Shown: positions 1 through 11,408 of the stretch, one piece after another
Layout of the letters: the number at the start of each line of letters is the position of its first letter
Position numbering within the stretch: position 1 is the stretch's first letter
Assembly: GCA_963556495.2 (NCBI GenBank)
Contig: OY747712.1
Coordinates: forward strand, 16,771,235 to 16,835,234
Direction of reading: 5' to 3'
Source of the DNA: Valencia hispanica
Lineage: Eukaryota > Chordata > Actinopteri > Cyprinodontiformes > Valenciidae
DNA length: 64,000 nucleotides
Position numbers and translations under genes: made by a program
Notes under the pieces: model-generated
Database searches by the model: none
What the model saw: the letters and a program-made list of their open reading frames with translations, nothing else
What the model was told of the DNA's origin: nothing

Positions 1-1280
1 GCTTAAACCTGTTTCAGTGATCTTTCTAATTTTAAGGGTGAAGTGATCCAAAGAGGAGTGTGAGATTGTGAGCTTCCTCAAATATTGTAAATGGGTTTGC
101 TTCACAAACCTCTTGAGGCTGCAGTTGCCCCTGTTCCTTCCATGCTTTGTGTACAGCACTTTTCTTTCCGCCTAACTTTCCAATAATATGCCTGGATGCA
201 GCACTCTAAAAGGTCAGCATCTTTAAAAATAACCTTTTGTTGCCTACCTTCTTCGTGGAGGGTGTCAGTGACACAATGGGGCCAATGTCAAGAAAGCTGT
301 CTTTCATATGATTGAATGGGCTACAAAAAGGCCATAATTTATTTATGTATTATAGAAATTCTTTAATAGGTGTTATGTAATATTTGAATTAAAAATATGT
401 TTTGTTCACTGTAAGCCATGAAGATCAAAATTAGCAGGAATACACTGAAAACACATCATTCTGTGTAGTGAATCATTATGATGTACAAGTTTCACTTTTT
501 GAATTAAATTACTGTATTATTTGACTGCCTGCTATAAACAACCAGCTTTGAATACGTATTCATTTTACATTGTTTTTACTTTGCTCGACTGTGAGTAGAT
601 TCATGTGACATCTTAGTTGCAGTTCAGCAGATGACCAGCTTTATTAGCCTTCTACTGAAACATCTTTAGGCTGCATTTAATGTCAAACGCTCCACACATC
701 TACCTCCTCCCCTGGAAAAGAGACAGCTGGCTGCTGCTGCTGCTGGAGGGCATCACAATGAGCCATGTGGCCTGAGGGATTTGAGGTCTTCAAGAAACCA
801 CAAGGACATTTGCCTCATCTCTCATGGGCCTCTTTTGATGTTTTCATCGTGTGCTGTAGTGTAGCCATACATAGTTTTAACCTAGCAAAACCATAAGCAT
901 CTGTGAAAGAAGACAAGTCTTTTCCTAGCTTCCCTCACCTACTCTTTATGCTCTAAAATGTTTGTATGATCGCCCTCAAACTGGTCTGACGCATTGCATA
1001 ATTGCCGTGGCCACGAGGTGACCTTGATGATCAGTGCAGTTGCATCCGCTATCAGAGCAATCCCCTGGGGAGTCGTTCATCTAGATAGGAGAGCCATCAG
1101 TCAAGGCAGCAATTGATTGGCACGTCAGAAGCTTTGATTTTCTTGTGTAATAATCGGCTCATTTTTGACACCCTAATGTGTAAACAGGAAGGGAATAGTG
1201 GGACAAATGAATTGTGAAGGGTGCCTTAATGCTTTGTATGTGTATGTCTAGACCAGTGCAAAATGCATGTTGTTCTTAGG
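1..1280. other. Low-repeat non-coding DNA
   Basis: No gene, RNA or recognisable transposon is visible here. A short CTG run lies at 729-748. From about 960 to 1200 the sequence is compositionally balanced, unlike the AT-rich surroundings, and could be a conserved non-coding element; this is an inference from texture only. No open reading frame of useful length crosses the stretch. Confidence 0.5.
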
Positions 1281-1952
1281 TTTGAAAAAGTGTTTGTGCT
1301 CACAGATTTCTCCTGTCTTTACCTTTTTGTCACACTTTGAAAATATATCTGATTTATTAAGGGAGAACATCTATCCAACCAATCAGGGTGGATATAAAAA
1401 GGTAATTACCTCCTTGTTAAACCATTGTGGGGTTTAAACACGTTTGTCTGAAAGCTGATAACTATCATATTTGTAGAATCAATAAATCACTAAAATGAGC
1501 CAGACTGACAATATAACGTTGGCTAAAAGGTCACAAAAATCAACACATCAATCCCCAATAGAAAGAAATTAAAAAAACTGAAATAAGGTCCTTGACTTCT
1601 ACCAGTCTGAGCCATTTCTCAGGCTTTGAGAATCCACTAAGACACAATGATCGTTATCCACATATAAAGAAAAAATGACTCGAAGACCCTATTGACAACC
1701 CATCCAGGGTGTTACAAAAGTACCCAGAACAGCATCTAAAGCTCTGCAGGCCTAACTTCTCCTTGTTAAGGTCAGTGATACTTATTTAGCAAAAAGAAAG
1801 AGACTGGTCAAATAACATCCATGAGAAAGCTGAAAGGCCAAAGCCACTGCAGACCAGAAATTACACAATGGTTAATGGTTAATTAAGACTTTGGGAAATA
1901 TACTCTGTGAACTGAACAGACAAAAGTAGAGCTTTGTGGAAGGCTAGGCCAG

Positions 1953-2456
1953 GCAAGGCAATTTTATTTGTGTAGCACACTTTCAACAGCAGGGTAATTC
2001 AAGGTGCTTTACATGATTTGGTGATTTAAAAAACAAAAAAACAATGAAATTAAAAGTAAAAGAAACACACATTACACATGATACACAATAAAGTAAGAGA
2101 AAGATCAATCAAGCAAAGAGCATGAACACATTTCATACATATGACATCATTAATTTAATCGAAGGCAATTCTAAACAAATGGGTTTTTAGTCTCGATTTA
2201 AAGCAGTTCAGAGTTTCAGCAGCTCTACACTCTTCAGGAAGTCTGTTCCAGATAAGGGGAGCATAGAAAATGTTTAGTTCTGAGTCTAGGGATGTTAAGT
2301 AGGCTAGAGTTGGAGGACCTGAGTGGTCTTGGGGGTTGGTACCGTGACAATAGGTCTTCAACATATTTTGGTGCTAAGCCATGTAATGATTTATAAACAA
2401 GTAGGAGTATTTTGAAGTCCATTCTCTGAGCTACAGGGAGCCATTGTAAGGTGTGC
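1953..2456 (-). mobile_element. L2-type LINE, 3' end, 5'-truncated
   Basis: The minus strand reads through the C-terminus of an L2-clade reverse transcriptase protein into a 3' UTR. The terminus (plus strand, 1956-1990) has the GGCAAGGCAATTTTATTTG sequence very common at LINE ends in teleosts; an almost identical terminus starts again at the right edge of the window. The copy is truncated to about 500 bp and sits inside a Tc1 fossil, so it is younger than that Tc1. No clear target-site duplication was found. Confidence 0.8.
2155..2430 (-). pseudogene. C-terminus of L2-type LINE ORF2 (two frames)
   Basis: Two overlapping minus-strand frames together cover the conserved C-terminal region of L2-clade ORF2 proteins. 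The upstream frame (from 2422) begins with DFKILLLVYKSLHGLAPKY and includes RYQPPRPLRSS. The downstream frame ends with WNRLPEECRAAETLNCFKSR, KTHLF and a stop at 2155. The switch between frames shows at least one indel. Only the region after the reverse transcriptase palm is present, so there is no catalytic capacity. L2-clade proteins normally end with exactly this KSRLKTHLF block, which fixes family and orientation. Confidence 0.8.
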
Positions 2457-3099
2457 CTCTCATTATATCTGGCATAAAACTAACAGCAATTTAGGGAAAG
2501 AACATCATACCAGTAGTTAAAAGATGTTGGTGGTAGTGTGAAGGTCTGGGACTGCTTTGCTGCTTCAGGGTCCCAAAAATTTGCCACAATTACTGGAGCC
2601 ATGAAATCTGCTCACTACCGGTAAATAAAAGACCATCCGTTTGTGACCTCAAGTGAAGGACAATGATCCAAAGCACACCCCTAAATAGTTAAAAAAGAAA
2701 AAGGAATTGAAGGTTTCACCGTGCCTAGTCAAAGTCCAGAACTAAATCTGTACAAACGGCAGTTCACGCTCAAAAATTCTCGAATGCGGCTGAATTAAAA
2801 CAATCGTATGAAGAGAGACCCAAAACTTCCACAATGATGTAAAACTCTTATTGGCAGTTTGATTTTTGATTTTTTTACAAATGTTTGATGGCAGTTGTTA
2901 CTGCCAAGGGTGTTCCAAACGGGTTTGAGAATTATTTTGTTCATCTAAAGCCAGTTTCTTCCCTTAATAAATGAAATGATTTCAAAACTTTGCTTTATAT
3001 GTGTTTTAATCATGTTATCTTTGTCAGATATTACAATTTGTTTGATCTGAAGTGTGACAAAAAAGCAAAGACATTATAAATCTGTTACTTTTTCAAAGC

Positions 3100-4257
3100 A
3101 TACAGTCCACATTGCATTCAGAAGAGGATAAATATGTTGTCCGCATTGCTATTTTCCACTGAATACAATAAGACGTACTCATTGGAGAGCCCCAAATGCC
3201 AAGCAGTTATTCATGATGCATTGTGAGACGGTGCTGGATTAGTGCGTTTGGTCCCCCGTTGTGGTCAGTGTGCTACTAGGACAGTAAGAGGCAAGCTGAC
3301 ATGTGTTGGGCATTGATAATGACTGGTTGAATCACAGCATACCCACTGGAGTGCTGGGCAAAATAAAAGCGCACAACCATATCAGTCCCAAGCATGGCGG
3401 CAATCGGCCACAACAAAGAGCAGTGACTTGCATGCTGAGCTAAGCTGATGGGTTTTATACTCAACTAAATGAGGACGGAACAGAAAAAAACCACCACCAC
3501 CTTCAAGGGATTTCTTCATGCATTAGGATATCATAAGCTACCATGTACATGGATATATGGTGCCAAGATTCATAGTGTATACCTGATTTTATATTTAAAA
3601 GTGTTTAACTCAAAGAGGCATTCAGCATTTCAAGTTAAATTATTTGAATCCGGCTCCTTGGCAACATAAAGTGAGTTTCTGTCAATACATTGTTGATTTT
3701 CAATGGCCTCCCAGTATTTAATGAGGGGGAAGTGTATAACAACTTGTTTTGTTTACCAGGCCTTTTCAATCTGCATGGTCAATAGGATCAATTTGATTCA
3801 GACTGCGGGTGGGAAATAAATTGGACTTTTAATGGAGGTCATGTTAGGCAAGATTCAGGTTATTTATGGGTTTATTACATTCAAATTGCTAATGCAGTTG
3901 TACACTTACTGATTTTTGACATAAAAGATATTTTTGGGATGTAGCCCTTTTAATAATACATTCCCTTGCAAAAGTATTACCACCTTGGGAACAAGATTTT
4001 GTCAACCTAAGGATTCTATATATTTTATTCAGACTGGTATGAGCTTGACGAGAAGTCAGCAACCTTTTCAGTACAGAGACATTTTTGCCCCCCGCTGCTA
4101 CATAATAAAAGTCACCTAAAAAACGTGACTTGCCAGAAAATTATTATTATGAAAGGTAAGGAAATTAATCTAAAATGAATTTCTTTTTTCAGATTTTAGA
4201 GCAAAATGAATCATTACTTTTTACAAAGGAAAATACTTTAGTTCAACTTCTAATTCA
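3100..4257. other. AT-rich DNA without recognised features
   Basis: I see no gene, RNA or repeat that I can name. Short open frames (for example 3276-3464 minus and 3469-3669 plus) have no recognisable motif and are the size expected by chance. Confidence 0.5.
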
Positions 4258-4450
4258 AAATTACTTTATTAATCCCAAAGGGAAATTAAATGTTGTTGTA
4301 ACTCATTATGCAAGTTCCTTCAAAGATTTGTTGTAGATGCTGATGGCTGTGGGTAGGAATGATCTATTGTAGTGCTCTGCAGATCTGAAGAAGCCTCTGA
4401 CTGAAGACGCTCTGTAGTTGATAGATGTAGAGGATGGTCTGGATCTATGG
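4258..4450 (-). mobile_element. LINE 3' end fragment
   Basis: The plus strand reads TTTATTAATCCCAAAGGGAAATT, followed by a stretch (GATGGCTGTGGGTAGGAA, then GCCTCTGACTGAAGACGCTCTG) recognised from teleost LINE 3' regions lying in reverse orientation. The clade is uncertain. No open frame remains. Confidence 0.5.
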
Positions 4451-4805
4451 CGTCTTCTTTTCAACTCATCAGGGTTTTGTGGCTGTGTTGAGGTATTATT
4501 TGAGCTTTTGTGATGTTAATCAGCTGCTGCCAGTTGTAAACCACCTTGTTGCCATGGTTATGCATCATAACAAATGTCCAAAAATAAAAAGTATCAGCAA
4601 AAATCCTTCCAGCTGCACAGCATTCAAAACCAGAAAGAACAGTTGTCCACAAAAACAATGTTTCTACCAAAAATGTAAGAATTAAAGTTTTAAAAAAGAA
4701 AAAAATATGAACCAAAGTAACAGAGCTACTCCAACATGCTGCCACCTTGAGCGGCGCAATTCCGGAAGGCCAGCTGAGTGAACCCTTTCCATAAAAACGG
4801 AACAT

Positions 4806-4911
4806 AGGTTAAAAAACAGGTTAAATATGTTAATAGGTATTGTAGGTTACTATTGAATAGGTTAATAGGTTAAAGTAAATTGGTTAAATAGGTTAAAGTT
4901 AAAAAACATCT
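4806..4911. repeat. Degenerate AGGTTAA-type simple repeat
   Basis: The motif AGGTTAA or ATAGGTTAA recurs about eight times at irregular spacing, mixed with related variants. It looks like a decayed minisatellite. No function is implied. Confidence 0.65.
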
Positions 4912-6513
4912 TATTGATTTTAAAAGCTTTGCACCATTGCTGCCCCTCTGTTGTTGATATTCTATGCAAATATTACGTAAAATACATTCAGAATAACTGC
5001 TAAATCACGTATTGCCTTTATATTAAATTTTTTCTATTTAATTTTATAGGAGCCACAGTAGAGGGGGTAAAGAGCCGGTTGCAGAACCCTGTGGTAGACC
5101 AATACACCAAGTAGCATATGTCTTTAAAGTGGAAGGAAAACGAATAGTAACATTACAAAATATAAAAACATTCGAGGTGCAAATATTTTCAGTCATAAGA
5201 TAATGTATTTTAAACCTTTCTACCATGTGTGCCAGTATCTGTGTGAAGGATCACTGAATGACCCGATGACCAAAATGTTTCCTAATTCACTCACCAATGA
5301 CTTTGCGGACTAGACACTTTGATCACCACAGGTATAATATGTGTAGCGGCTGGAGTTTCTGCTCCAACAAAACATTTTAATTTTCCAGCAATTGAGAATA
5401 TTAGAATAGAATATAAATATCCTTTATTGTCTCACCATTGGGAACCAGCAGGTTTCAGGGGCAGCAGAGTTTTTAATAAAACAAAAGTCCATACCCACTT
5501 AAGCGGGGTCTGAGGCAAAAGAAATAGAAACCACAAGGGAAGAAACTGGTAGCAACAGACGACAGGGGATAACTCAATGAATGAGAGGAACCAAATAAAT
5601 GTCATCAAACGATGCCAGCTTAAAATGAAAAGGAAAATAAATATTGGCACTAAAAAATAAAAATTGGCATTGAAAAATATGATTGTAACTGAAAATATTC
5701 ATTTTGAATTTGAAAATTTCTGTATTGAAAGTGAAAAAAGTTTCAATGAAACTCAATATATATACATTTAAAGAAATAACTCACAATCCAGTTTTCACAC
5801 TTTCATCTTTTTTTTTACAATGCCAATCTTCTTTTTTAATGCAGCCATTTTTTCAGTGCTGCTGCTTCTCAGCTTAATTCCTTGGTCACTCATTTCATGT
5901 CATGCATGCGCATGAGGGGCGGGGCTTCAGAGCCTCACGTACTTGCTTTCAATTGTCAGTGAGTCTGGCCGTAAGACCCGTTTTCTAAACCAGCAAATAA
6001 AGATCACTTGTTCTTTTATATATCTTTAATTCTAAGATTTCCTCATATTGCAGCAAAATCCACTGCTATAACTCTCTGTAATGTTTATTTTGATATAACA
6101 TTAAAAGGAGTTATCGTTTATGATACGGTGGTTATCATATGAACCGTGAAGACCAAATACTGGTCTAATAAACAAAGAAAGCACAGGTTGGGATAAACAA
6201 ATTTTCATTAAATAGGCTTGGGGAAATAACTAGACAAGCATCATTTATCCTGAATTTACTCTGGGGATCATTCACCATGGACCGTTACAGAGATCAAAAC
6301 AGCTAAAACGTATGGATTTTATTGAATTTCAAACGATAATAAATAAATTTAAAGCCAAATACAATCTACTAACAAAATACATTCAAAAGTATTTTGTGAA
6401 ACAGAGATATGCACCACATGAAGAAGTTGAACCCGTTTTGTAACTGTTTTACAGTATTTTTCAACCTTATATTCAATGCAAGCTTATCTTTAGCAACTGC
6501 ATTAGTATATATA
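4912..6513. other. Unassigned non-coding DNA
   Basis: No gene is recognisable. Around 5398-5470 the AGAATA repeats followed by CCTTTATTGTCTCA resemble the 3' tail of a fish retroposon, but the match is too short to name. Around 5905-5960 there is a CG-containing stretch in AT-rich surroundings. At 6441-6454 lies an inverted copy of a 14-bp motif that also occurs in the gypsy LTR. Confidence 0.4.
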
Positions 6514-6880
6514 TGTTACACGTCTGGAAAGATGGGCCAACACCTCCGTGGTTTAACACATTTAATTCAGTGGCACAAGCTGTAAAACAGTTACAAAAAA
6601 ATATCAGCACGGGAGCTTGCTGCCGTTTCACTCATCAGTTTCACTCATCTCCCGTACTGGCAGGACTTCTTCTACAGCGCCGGCTACTGATACCAAACGG
6701 CCCAAGCGCCTTCTGCTGGTGTTGCAAAGTATTGCATGTTATATTAAAACAGTAAAACCTTACCATAGCAAAAAGTTAACAATAATAAACAGTACCGTAT
6801 TCAATTTTAGTTTTATGACCTTAAAGAGTTTTTAATGGGGGGACTACTTTAATCTATAAAGTAAAATACCTAGTGCCACA
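6514..6880 (-). repeat. 3' LTR of the gypsy element (short form, 367 bp)
   Basis: On the plus strand it starts TGTTACACG and ends TAGTGCCACA, matching both ends of the LTR at 12251-13258. It has only one copy of the module that begins CTGTAAAACAGTTAC and ends ACTTCTTCTAC, where the other LTR has two copies separated by about 545 bp. An LTR pair should be identical at insertion, so one of them has been rearranged. Confidence 0.85.
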
Positions 6881-6905
6881 CTCACCCCCACAAAATTAAA
6901 TGTCT
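6881..6905 (-). other. Polypurine tract next to the 3' LTR
   Basis: On the minus strand the bases just before the LTR read TTTTGTGGGGGTGAG and then TGTGGCAC, the U3 start. A G-rich purine tract in this position primes plus-strand DNA synthesis in LTR elements, and it confirms that the element runs on the minus strand. Confidence 0.75.
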
Positions 6906-6935
6906 CCTGAGATTTCTGTTACTTAGCCTGTATCC

Positions 6936-7853
6936 TTAGTACCCTTGGATAGCCCAGGGTCTCCAAAAGGTTTTACTCTCAATAACCTGAGTCTCTACCC
7001 TGCAACCCCTTTGTACCAAAGTTGGCTGACCTAAAGTGTTGTAACTCAGTACCATGGGTTGTTGTCTGTGTCGCTGAGGTCGCTGAGTAATAGTCTTAGT
7101 CTCACCTCCATCGACAACTGAAGAGTCTGTGTTGAACTCACCAAGCCCTGGACTGTTTCTTCCCAAATCCAGAACATTTTCTTCAGTCTGTGGTGGCAAG
7201 TCATCTTCGCTCTGTAGTGGCAAATCCTCTTCGCTCTGTAGTGGCAAATCCTCTTCTCGTTGCACTGGGTGCTGATGGGGGTGGAATGGCTCCACCAATG
7301 CGTTGAGTGGAGTCTGCTGCCGCCTTCCTGGACGAGGCCGAAGGTACCACCGGTAGGTGTCATCACCGGATGGGTCGTCGTTGTCTCGCGGTTGCTGCTG
7401 CTGTTGTCTGCGTTGAAGTCTGGACGTTCTCTTTGCTGCTGCTGGAGTAGTCGCCGGAGGCTTCTCGCAGGGCAGGAAATTGCACGGGAGCAGGAGATTC
7501 CTGTGCACGACTTTATCTCTTCCTTTTCCATTTTCAGGAGTTATCTGATACACTGGACTATCTTCAGCTTTTCTCTCTTTTACTTTGTAAACATGTTCTT
7601 CCCAATAGGACTGGATTTTCGCGGGACCACCCCTGGGAATGAGATTTCGAAGGAGGACTCTATCGCCCGGCTGGAGGTCTCTGCCTTTAACTCTTTTGCC
7701 GTAGTGAGCTTTACCTCGAGCCGCTTCTTTATTAGCTGTTTTTGCTGCGATAGCGTAGGCCTCTTGCATTCTCTTTTTCCAACTGTTTACATAATCGTCG
7801 TAATCTACATGCGACTCTTCGTTCTTTATGTCAAACAACAGGTCAATAGGCAA
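6936..7853 (-). pseudogene. Integrase C-terminal region with low-complexity tail
   Basis: This 305-residue frame follows the integrase core. Its first 130 residues hold a helical segment rich in Lys and Ala and the LQPGDRVLLRN block typical of Ty3/gypsy integrase C-terminal domains, then PAKIQSYWEEHVYKV, a GPY/F-like module that binds DNA or chromatin in some families. Beyond about residue 130 the protein becomes Gln-, Arg- and Pro-rich with a poly-Gln run, then a threefold acidic repeat of the type EEDLPLQS, and ends 55 nt before the LTR. The tail has no recognised function. The frame is open, but it lies in a different frame from the integrase core upstream, so the polyprotein is interrupted near 7860. 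Confidence 0.8.
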
Positions 7854-7877
7854 GCGGGGGGCCCGACCGAAGACGAG

Positions 7878-8312
7878 TTAGTATGGAGCGTAGCCTGTTG
7901 CTTCACTTTTCGTGCAATTGTATGCAAGAACAATTTTCGCTAATGAGTCTTTCCAATCTTCTTTCTCTTCGTCTTCCAGGGTACTCAACATGGACAACAG
8001 GGTGTGATTAAATCTCTCGACCTGTCCGTTTCCCTGTGGGTGGTACGGTGTCGTGTGTGAGCCCTGGATGCCTGACAGTTCTTTGAGCCTTGCCATTAAC
8101 TTGTTCTCAAACTCTTTACCCATGTCATGGTGTATTCTTGTTGGGAACCCGAACTTGAGTGCGAAGTCGTTGAAAAGCTTGTCTGCAACTGTTTTGGCTG
8201 TTTTGTTCCTCGTAGCGTAGGCTTGAGCAAACCTTGTAAAGTGGTCCATAACTACCAAAATGTACTCATAGCCATTTTTGCACTTTTCCAAGTGAAGGAA
8301 GTCTATGGACAA
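7878..8312 (-). pseudogene. Integrase catalytic core (DDE), gypsy pol
   Basis: The frame shows the retroviral-type integrase core: the first acidic residue in MSIDFLHLE, a [10 protein letters not shown] block, the second Asp in [12 protein letters not shown], and the Glu in [16 protein letters not shown]. All three catalytic positions look intact. It would cut and join the cDNA ends into host DNA in the nucleus. The N-terminal zinc domain is in the neighbouring frame at 8371-9051 and the C-terminal domain in the frame ending at 7853, so frameshifts or stops separate the parts. The plus-strand frame over 7260-7943 is an antisense shadow. Confidence 0.88.
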
Positions 8313-8370
8313 GAGTTGAAATAGGCGTAGTATGGATCGTGGTCAGAGGTGCTCGACTCTGCTTACTTGG

Positions 8371-9051
8371 CTATTTCTTCTTCAAGCACTCACATTCTTC
8401 TGTCATAAAATGCTCCACTTCTTTACTCATTTGTGGCCAGTAGAACCTTTCTCTGATCAAGTCGAGCGTCCTTTCCACCCCTAAGTGGCCCATCTCTTGG
8501 TGCAGCTCCTTGAAAACCAGGGGACGGGAGACTTTAGGGATCAACAGCTGCTCTCTGTGCGCAGTGCGGCGGCGCAGGACGCCATCTGGATCGATGTGAA
8601 GCTTTAGCCATTGCTTTAGCAGTGCAGCGACAGGAGCAGGCTCGGACTTTACTTCGGCTCTACTCGGTCTTTTGTTATGTGTCTTAAACCAGATGACTCT
8701 TGACAAGATTTCGTCATCTTCCTGTGCTTTACGAATTTGGTCTGGAGTGAAAGGCTGGTTAGTGTCAGAGTCTTTGATCAACTTCAGGGCACTGACCTGG
8801 ATCACACCAACGCCTTTGCAGGGGTCATATTGTTCCATTTTCACTGATTCCATAGTTGGACTTATTGCTTCTTGCGTGACTTCGGCTGTGCAGGTGTTCA
8901 TGTAATTTTCAATGTCCAATGGCATCCGCGACAGCCCATAAGCGTCAGCATTGGTCTTGCCTGGACGATAGTGAATGGTGAAGTTGTAATCGGCCAACTC
9001 CGCGTACCCATCTGTGACCTGCGGCGTTGAGCTTTGCTGTTGTGAGCACAT
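8371..9051 (-). pseudogene. RNase H end and integrase zinc-binding domain, gypsy pol
   Basis: The start of this 226-residue frame carries the end of the RNase H region, with the FTIHYRPGKTNADAYGLSRM block; the family norm is ADALSR or ADGLSR, so a Tyr replaces the expected residue next to it. The last 60 residues form the integrase HHCC zinc domain: ELHQEMGHLG supplies the two His, and EECECLKKK supplies Cys residues, followed by a stop. It overlaps the RT/RNase H frame above it in a different phase, which shows an indel near 8950-9050. Confidence 0.82.
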
Positions 9052-9625
9052 ACGTTAACGGGTTATTATCTGTGTACACGATTAATGATGAAGCATGGTA
9101 CAGATAATCCCGGAAGCGTTCACAGATGGCCCACTTCATTGCCAGGAACTCTAACTTGCCAGAGTGCCGGTGGTACTTCTTCTCTGCTGGACTGAGAGTG
9201 CGGGAGCCAAACGCTATCACTCTCATCTTTCCTTGCTGTCGCTGATACAACACAGCACCCAAGCCGACTTGTGAGGCATCACAGTGTAACACGAATGGTT
9301 TGGTGAAATCGGCATACCCAAGCACAGGAGGCTCTGTGAGTGCATCCACGAGCTGGTTCAATACTTCTTGGTGGGTACTGGTCCATTGCATGGGCGTGTG
9401 TGATGGCATGTGGCCTTTGTTCTTCTTGACCCCCTTTTTGAACTTTTCTGCAGAAGCTGGAGTTGTCTTCCCATGAGCTGGAGGACTGAGCAGGTCGTAC
9501 AGCGGGTAAGCCACACGAGAGAAGTTGGGTATGAAGGGCCTGTAATAAGAGAGAAAGCCAAGCATTTGACGTACCTTTCCGACAGTTGCAGGTGTCTTTT
9601 CTTTCAGGGCCCTAACTGGTGCCAT
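8945..9625 (-). pseudogene. Reverse transcriptase thumb and RNase H, gypsy pol
   Basis: The frame begins after the RT palm with VRQMLGFLSYYRPFIPNFSR, the conserved Ty3/gypsy thumb and connection block, then enters the RNase H domain: VLHCDASQVGLGAVLYQRQ holds the first catalytic Asp, KLEFLAMKWAICERFRDYL holds the catalytic Glu, and VYTDNNPLTYVL holds the next Asp. RNase H removes the RNA strand during reverse transcription. The frame is offset from the RT palm frame (9612-10274), overlapping it by a few codons, so pol is frameshifted near 9615. Confidence 0.85.
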
Positions 9626-10274
9626 CCATGGTATAGCCTTCTCCTGTCACCAGTTTTCCCAGAAACTTAACACTACTCCTAAAAAGTTCACATTTCTTTG
9701 GCGTCAACTTTACACCGTGCTCTCTGTAGCGCTGGAAGACGAGACGGATATGCTCAAGGTGGTCTTCAAAGCTGCTGCTATGCACAAGGTTGTCATCCAG
9801 GTATGGGAGGCAAATAGTGTCTCTGAGGCCAGCCAAACAATGCTCCATACTTCTCTGGAACTTTGTGGGTGCGGAGCTCAGGCCAAAAGGAATGCACACC
9901 CATTCATATAGTCCCCAGGGTGTGATGAAGGCTGTCAGCGGACGGCTTTCTTCATCAAGGAAACCCTGGTGGTACGGTTTTCCCTGATCTAAAACCGAAA
10001 ACCAGGAGCTCCCACCTAACGCATCCAACATGTCTTTAATCCTTGGTATTGGATGGCGGTCTGGAACTGACTTACAATTGAGCTCTCTGAAATCACAACA
10101 GAGACGGAGGCACCCATCTTTCTTGCGCGCACACACACACAACAGGTGACGAGTATGGGGACATTGAGGGCGTGATCCAACCTTTGTTGAGCAGGTCTTG
10201 CAAGTATTATTTGACTTCATTGTGAAGGGGCTTTGGAACAGACATGTAGGTCTTTTGCACTGGACTAGTGTCAT
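9612..10274 (-). pseudogene. Reverse transcriptase fingers and palm, gypsy pol
   Basis: Recognisable RT blocks in order are: a DGCLRLCCDFRELN block (fingers, first catalytic Asp region), RHPIPRIKDMLDALGGS, WFSVLDQGKPYHQ (motif A; the norm is LDLKSGYHQ), FITPWGLYEWVCIPFGLSSAP (motif B region), and LPYLDDNLVHS (motif C with the YLDD active site). The usual Lys and Tyr context of motif A is partly changed. The region upstream, 10274-10390, should hold the start of the RT domain but is in another frame. The enzyme would copy genomic RNA to DNA in cytoplasmic particles. Confidence 0.88.
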
Positions 10275-10389
10275 GCAGGGTTATGTGCATCTTGAGCGAT
10301 GGTATACTGCCTACATCGTCATTGTCAAATGCAAACGCCTCACATTCCTCCCTCAGCATCCTCCTCGCTGCTGCTTGTTGACTCTGTGC

Positions 10390-10899
10390 TTAGTGTTGGA
10401 GGTTTACAGGTGGATCCCATGACTTTGGTCTCTGTGTGTGTCGATTCTCAAACTGCTCTGTGTGACCTGGCTTGTTTGTCTTTAATTCCGTGCTGCTCTT
10501 AGCTTCTTTTGTCAGTTCATTTACTTTTGTTTGAATGTCTGCTGAATAAACTGTCTTCACTGGTTCAACATGCCCAATAACTTTACGACTCTGCAAGTAG
10601 ATGGTGTGATTCGTGGTGTTAGTCACTGGAATGGGCACGTAGGGCAATCTTCTGTCTGAGATGTTTACCAGTACCTCATTGTAGACGATGTCCTCTGGTG
10701 GCGGGTCAGGTGTGTCAGGCGAGAACAGCATATCTTGCACCACACAAATCTCTGAATCTTCGTTACTCTTCTGTACTAGCTTGACGACGTTGTGAGCAGT
10801 TTTGACAGTTATCTCAAAAGCTTTACTTACTTTGTGGGCAAGCTGCTTTCTCCCACAGTTAGTTTTGCCTTCCTTGTTGTTTACAATGGCCTCAATCAC
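10390..10899 (-). pseudogene. Protease-RT linker region, gypsy pol
   Basis: A 169-residue frame continues from the protease frame and ends before RT. It includes LPYVPIPVTNTTNHTIYLQS and KVIGHVEPVKTVY, which correspond to the region following the protease in many Ty3/gypsy elements, where a valine-rich beta segment precedes the RT fingers. No catalytic motif lies here. The identification rests on position and this pattern, so the exact role is uncertain. Confidence 0.65.
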
Positions 10900-11408
10900 A
10901 TTGTGCCGATGATGGGGTCACTGGCCACTGCTGGGTCACTGCAAACTAGTATTGGCACTAGCAACTCACTTTTGGACGAATCACTGTCGAGGCGAAAGCT
11001 GACTTCAATCCAGCCAGTGTAGGGAATGGGCGTGTCATTAGCAGCATAAACTGTGAGTGTCTCGTTTTCTAATAGTTCAGATATAGGCCGGACGACTGTG
11101 TGAGGAAGATGCTGCTGTTGCCAGTTGTCATTTACTATGCTCAACTGGGCACCTGTGTCCCACAAGATTTTGACTGGATGATTGTCCATAAAACAGTTCA
11201 CTATACACCTGTTTCCCACAAGGCTGACTAACTGTGACTTGCGTTGAGGTGGTAAATAATGAACTTCACTTACACTGGCATTGGCTGGAGGTATAGTGGG
11301 GGCTGGCTCTGGATAGGGGAGCTCACCTTGGGACGCTTGGCTTTGGACTACTGCTGATCCCGTCTCAGTAGTCATTCCCCGTTTCCCGACTGTTTCTGGG
11401 CTCGGCAT
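10896..11408 (-). pseudogene. Aspartic protease, gypsy pol
   Basis: The frame contains VKILWDTGAQLSIVND, the aspartic protease flap and active-site block with the DTGA catalytic motif; retroviral-type proteases work as homodimers, each monomer giving one Asp. Downstream are a hydrophobic LLVPILVCSD segment and DPIIGTM, matching the conserved IIG motif near the protease C-terminus. It would process the Gag-Pol polyprotein. It overlaps the end of the gag nucleocapsid frame by about 37 nt in a different phase, as is common where pol follows gag by frameshift, although this may be decay in this copy. Confidence 0.85.

Larger units (their letters stand above)
1281..3099 (+). mobile_element. Decayed Tc1/mariner transposon, split by an L2 insertion
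   Basis: Both ends carry related inverted termini: 1281-1340 and the reverse complement of 3040-3099 share the blocks TTTGAAAAAGT, ACAGATTT, TGTCTTT and TTTTTTGTCACACTT. Between them the DNA follows the order of a teleost Tc1 transposase gene: the N-terminal part near 1720-1870, the central GTGGTGGTAGTGTGA block near 2530, the AGGACAATGATCCAAA block encoding the second catalytic Asp near 2656, and the C-terminal block near 2900. Many substitutions and indels have destroyed the frame. An L2-type LINE end at 1953-2456 interrupts it, and the flanking halves read as one element once that block is removed. This is an old, dead copy. Confidence 0.8.

Noticed and set aside
6441..6454. Inverted 14-bp copy of an LTR motif just outside the gypsy element
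   Set aside because: Too short and AT-rich to separate from chance, and no wider homology was seen.
7260..7943. Plus-strand frame of 227 residues
   Set aside because: It is antisense to the integrase C-terminal region, whose frame has clear domain motifs.
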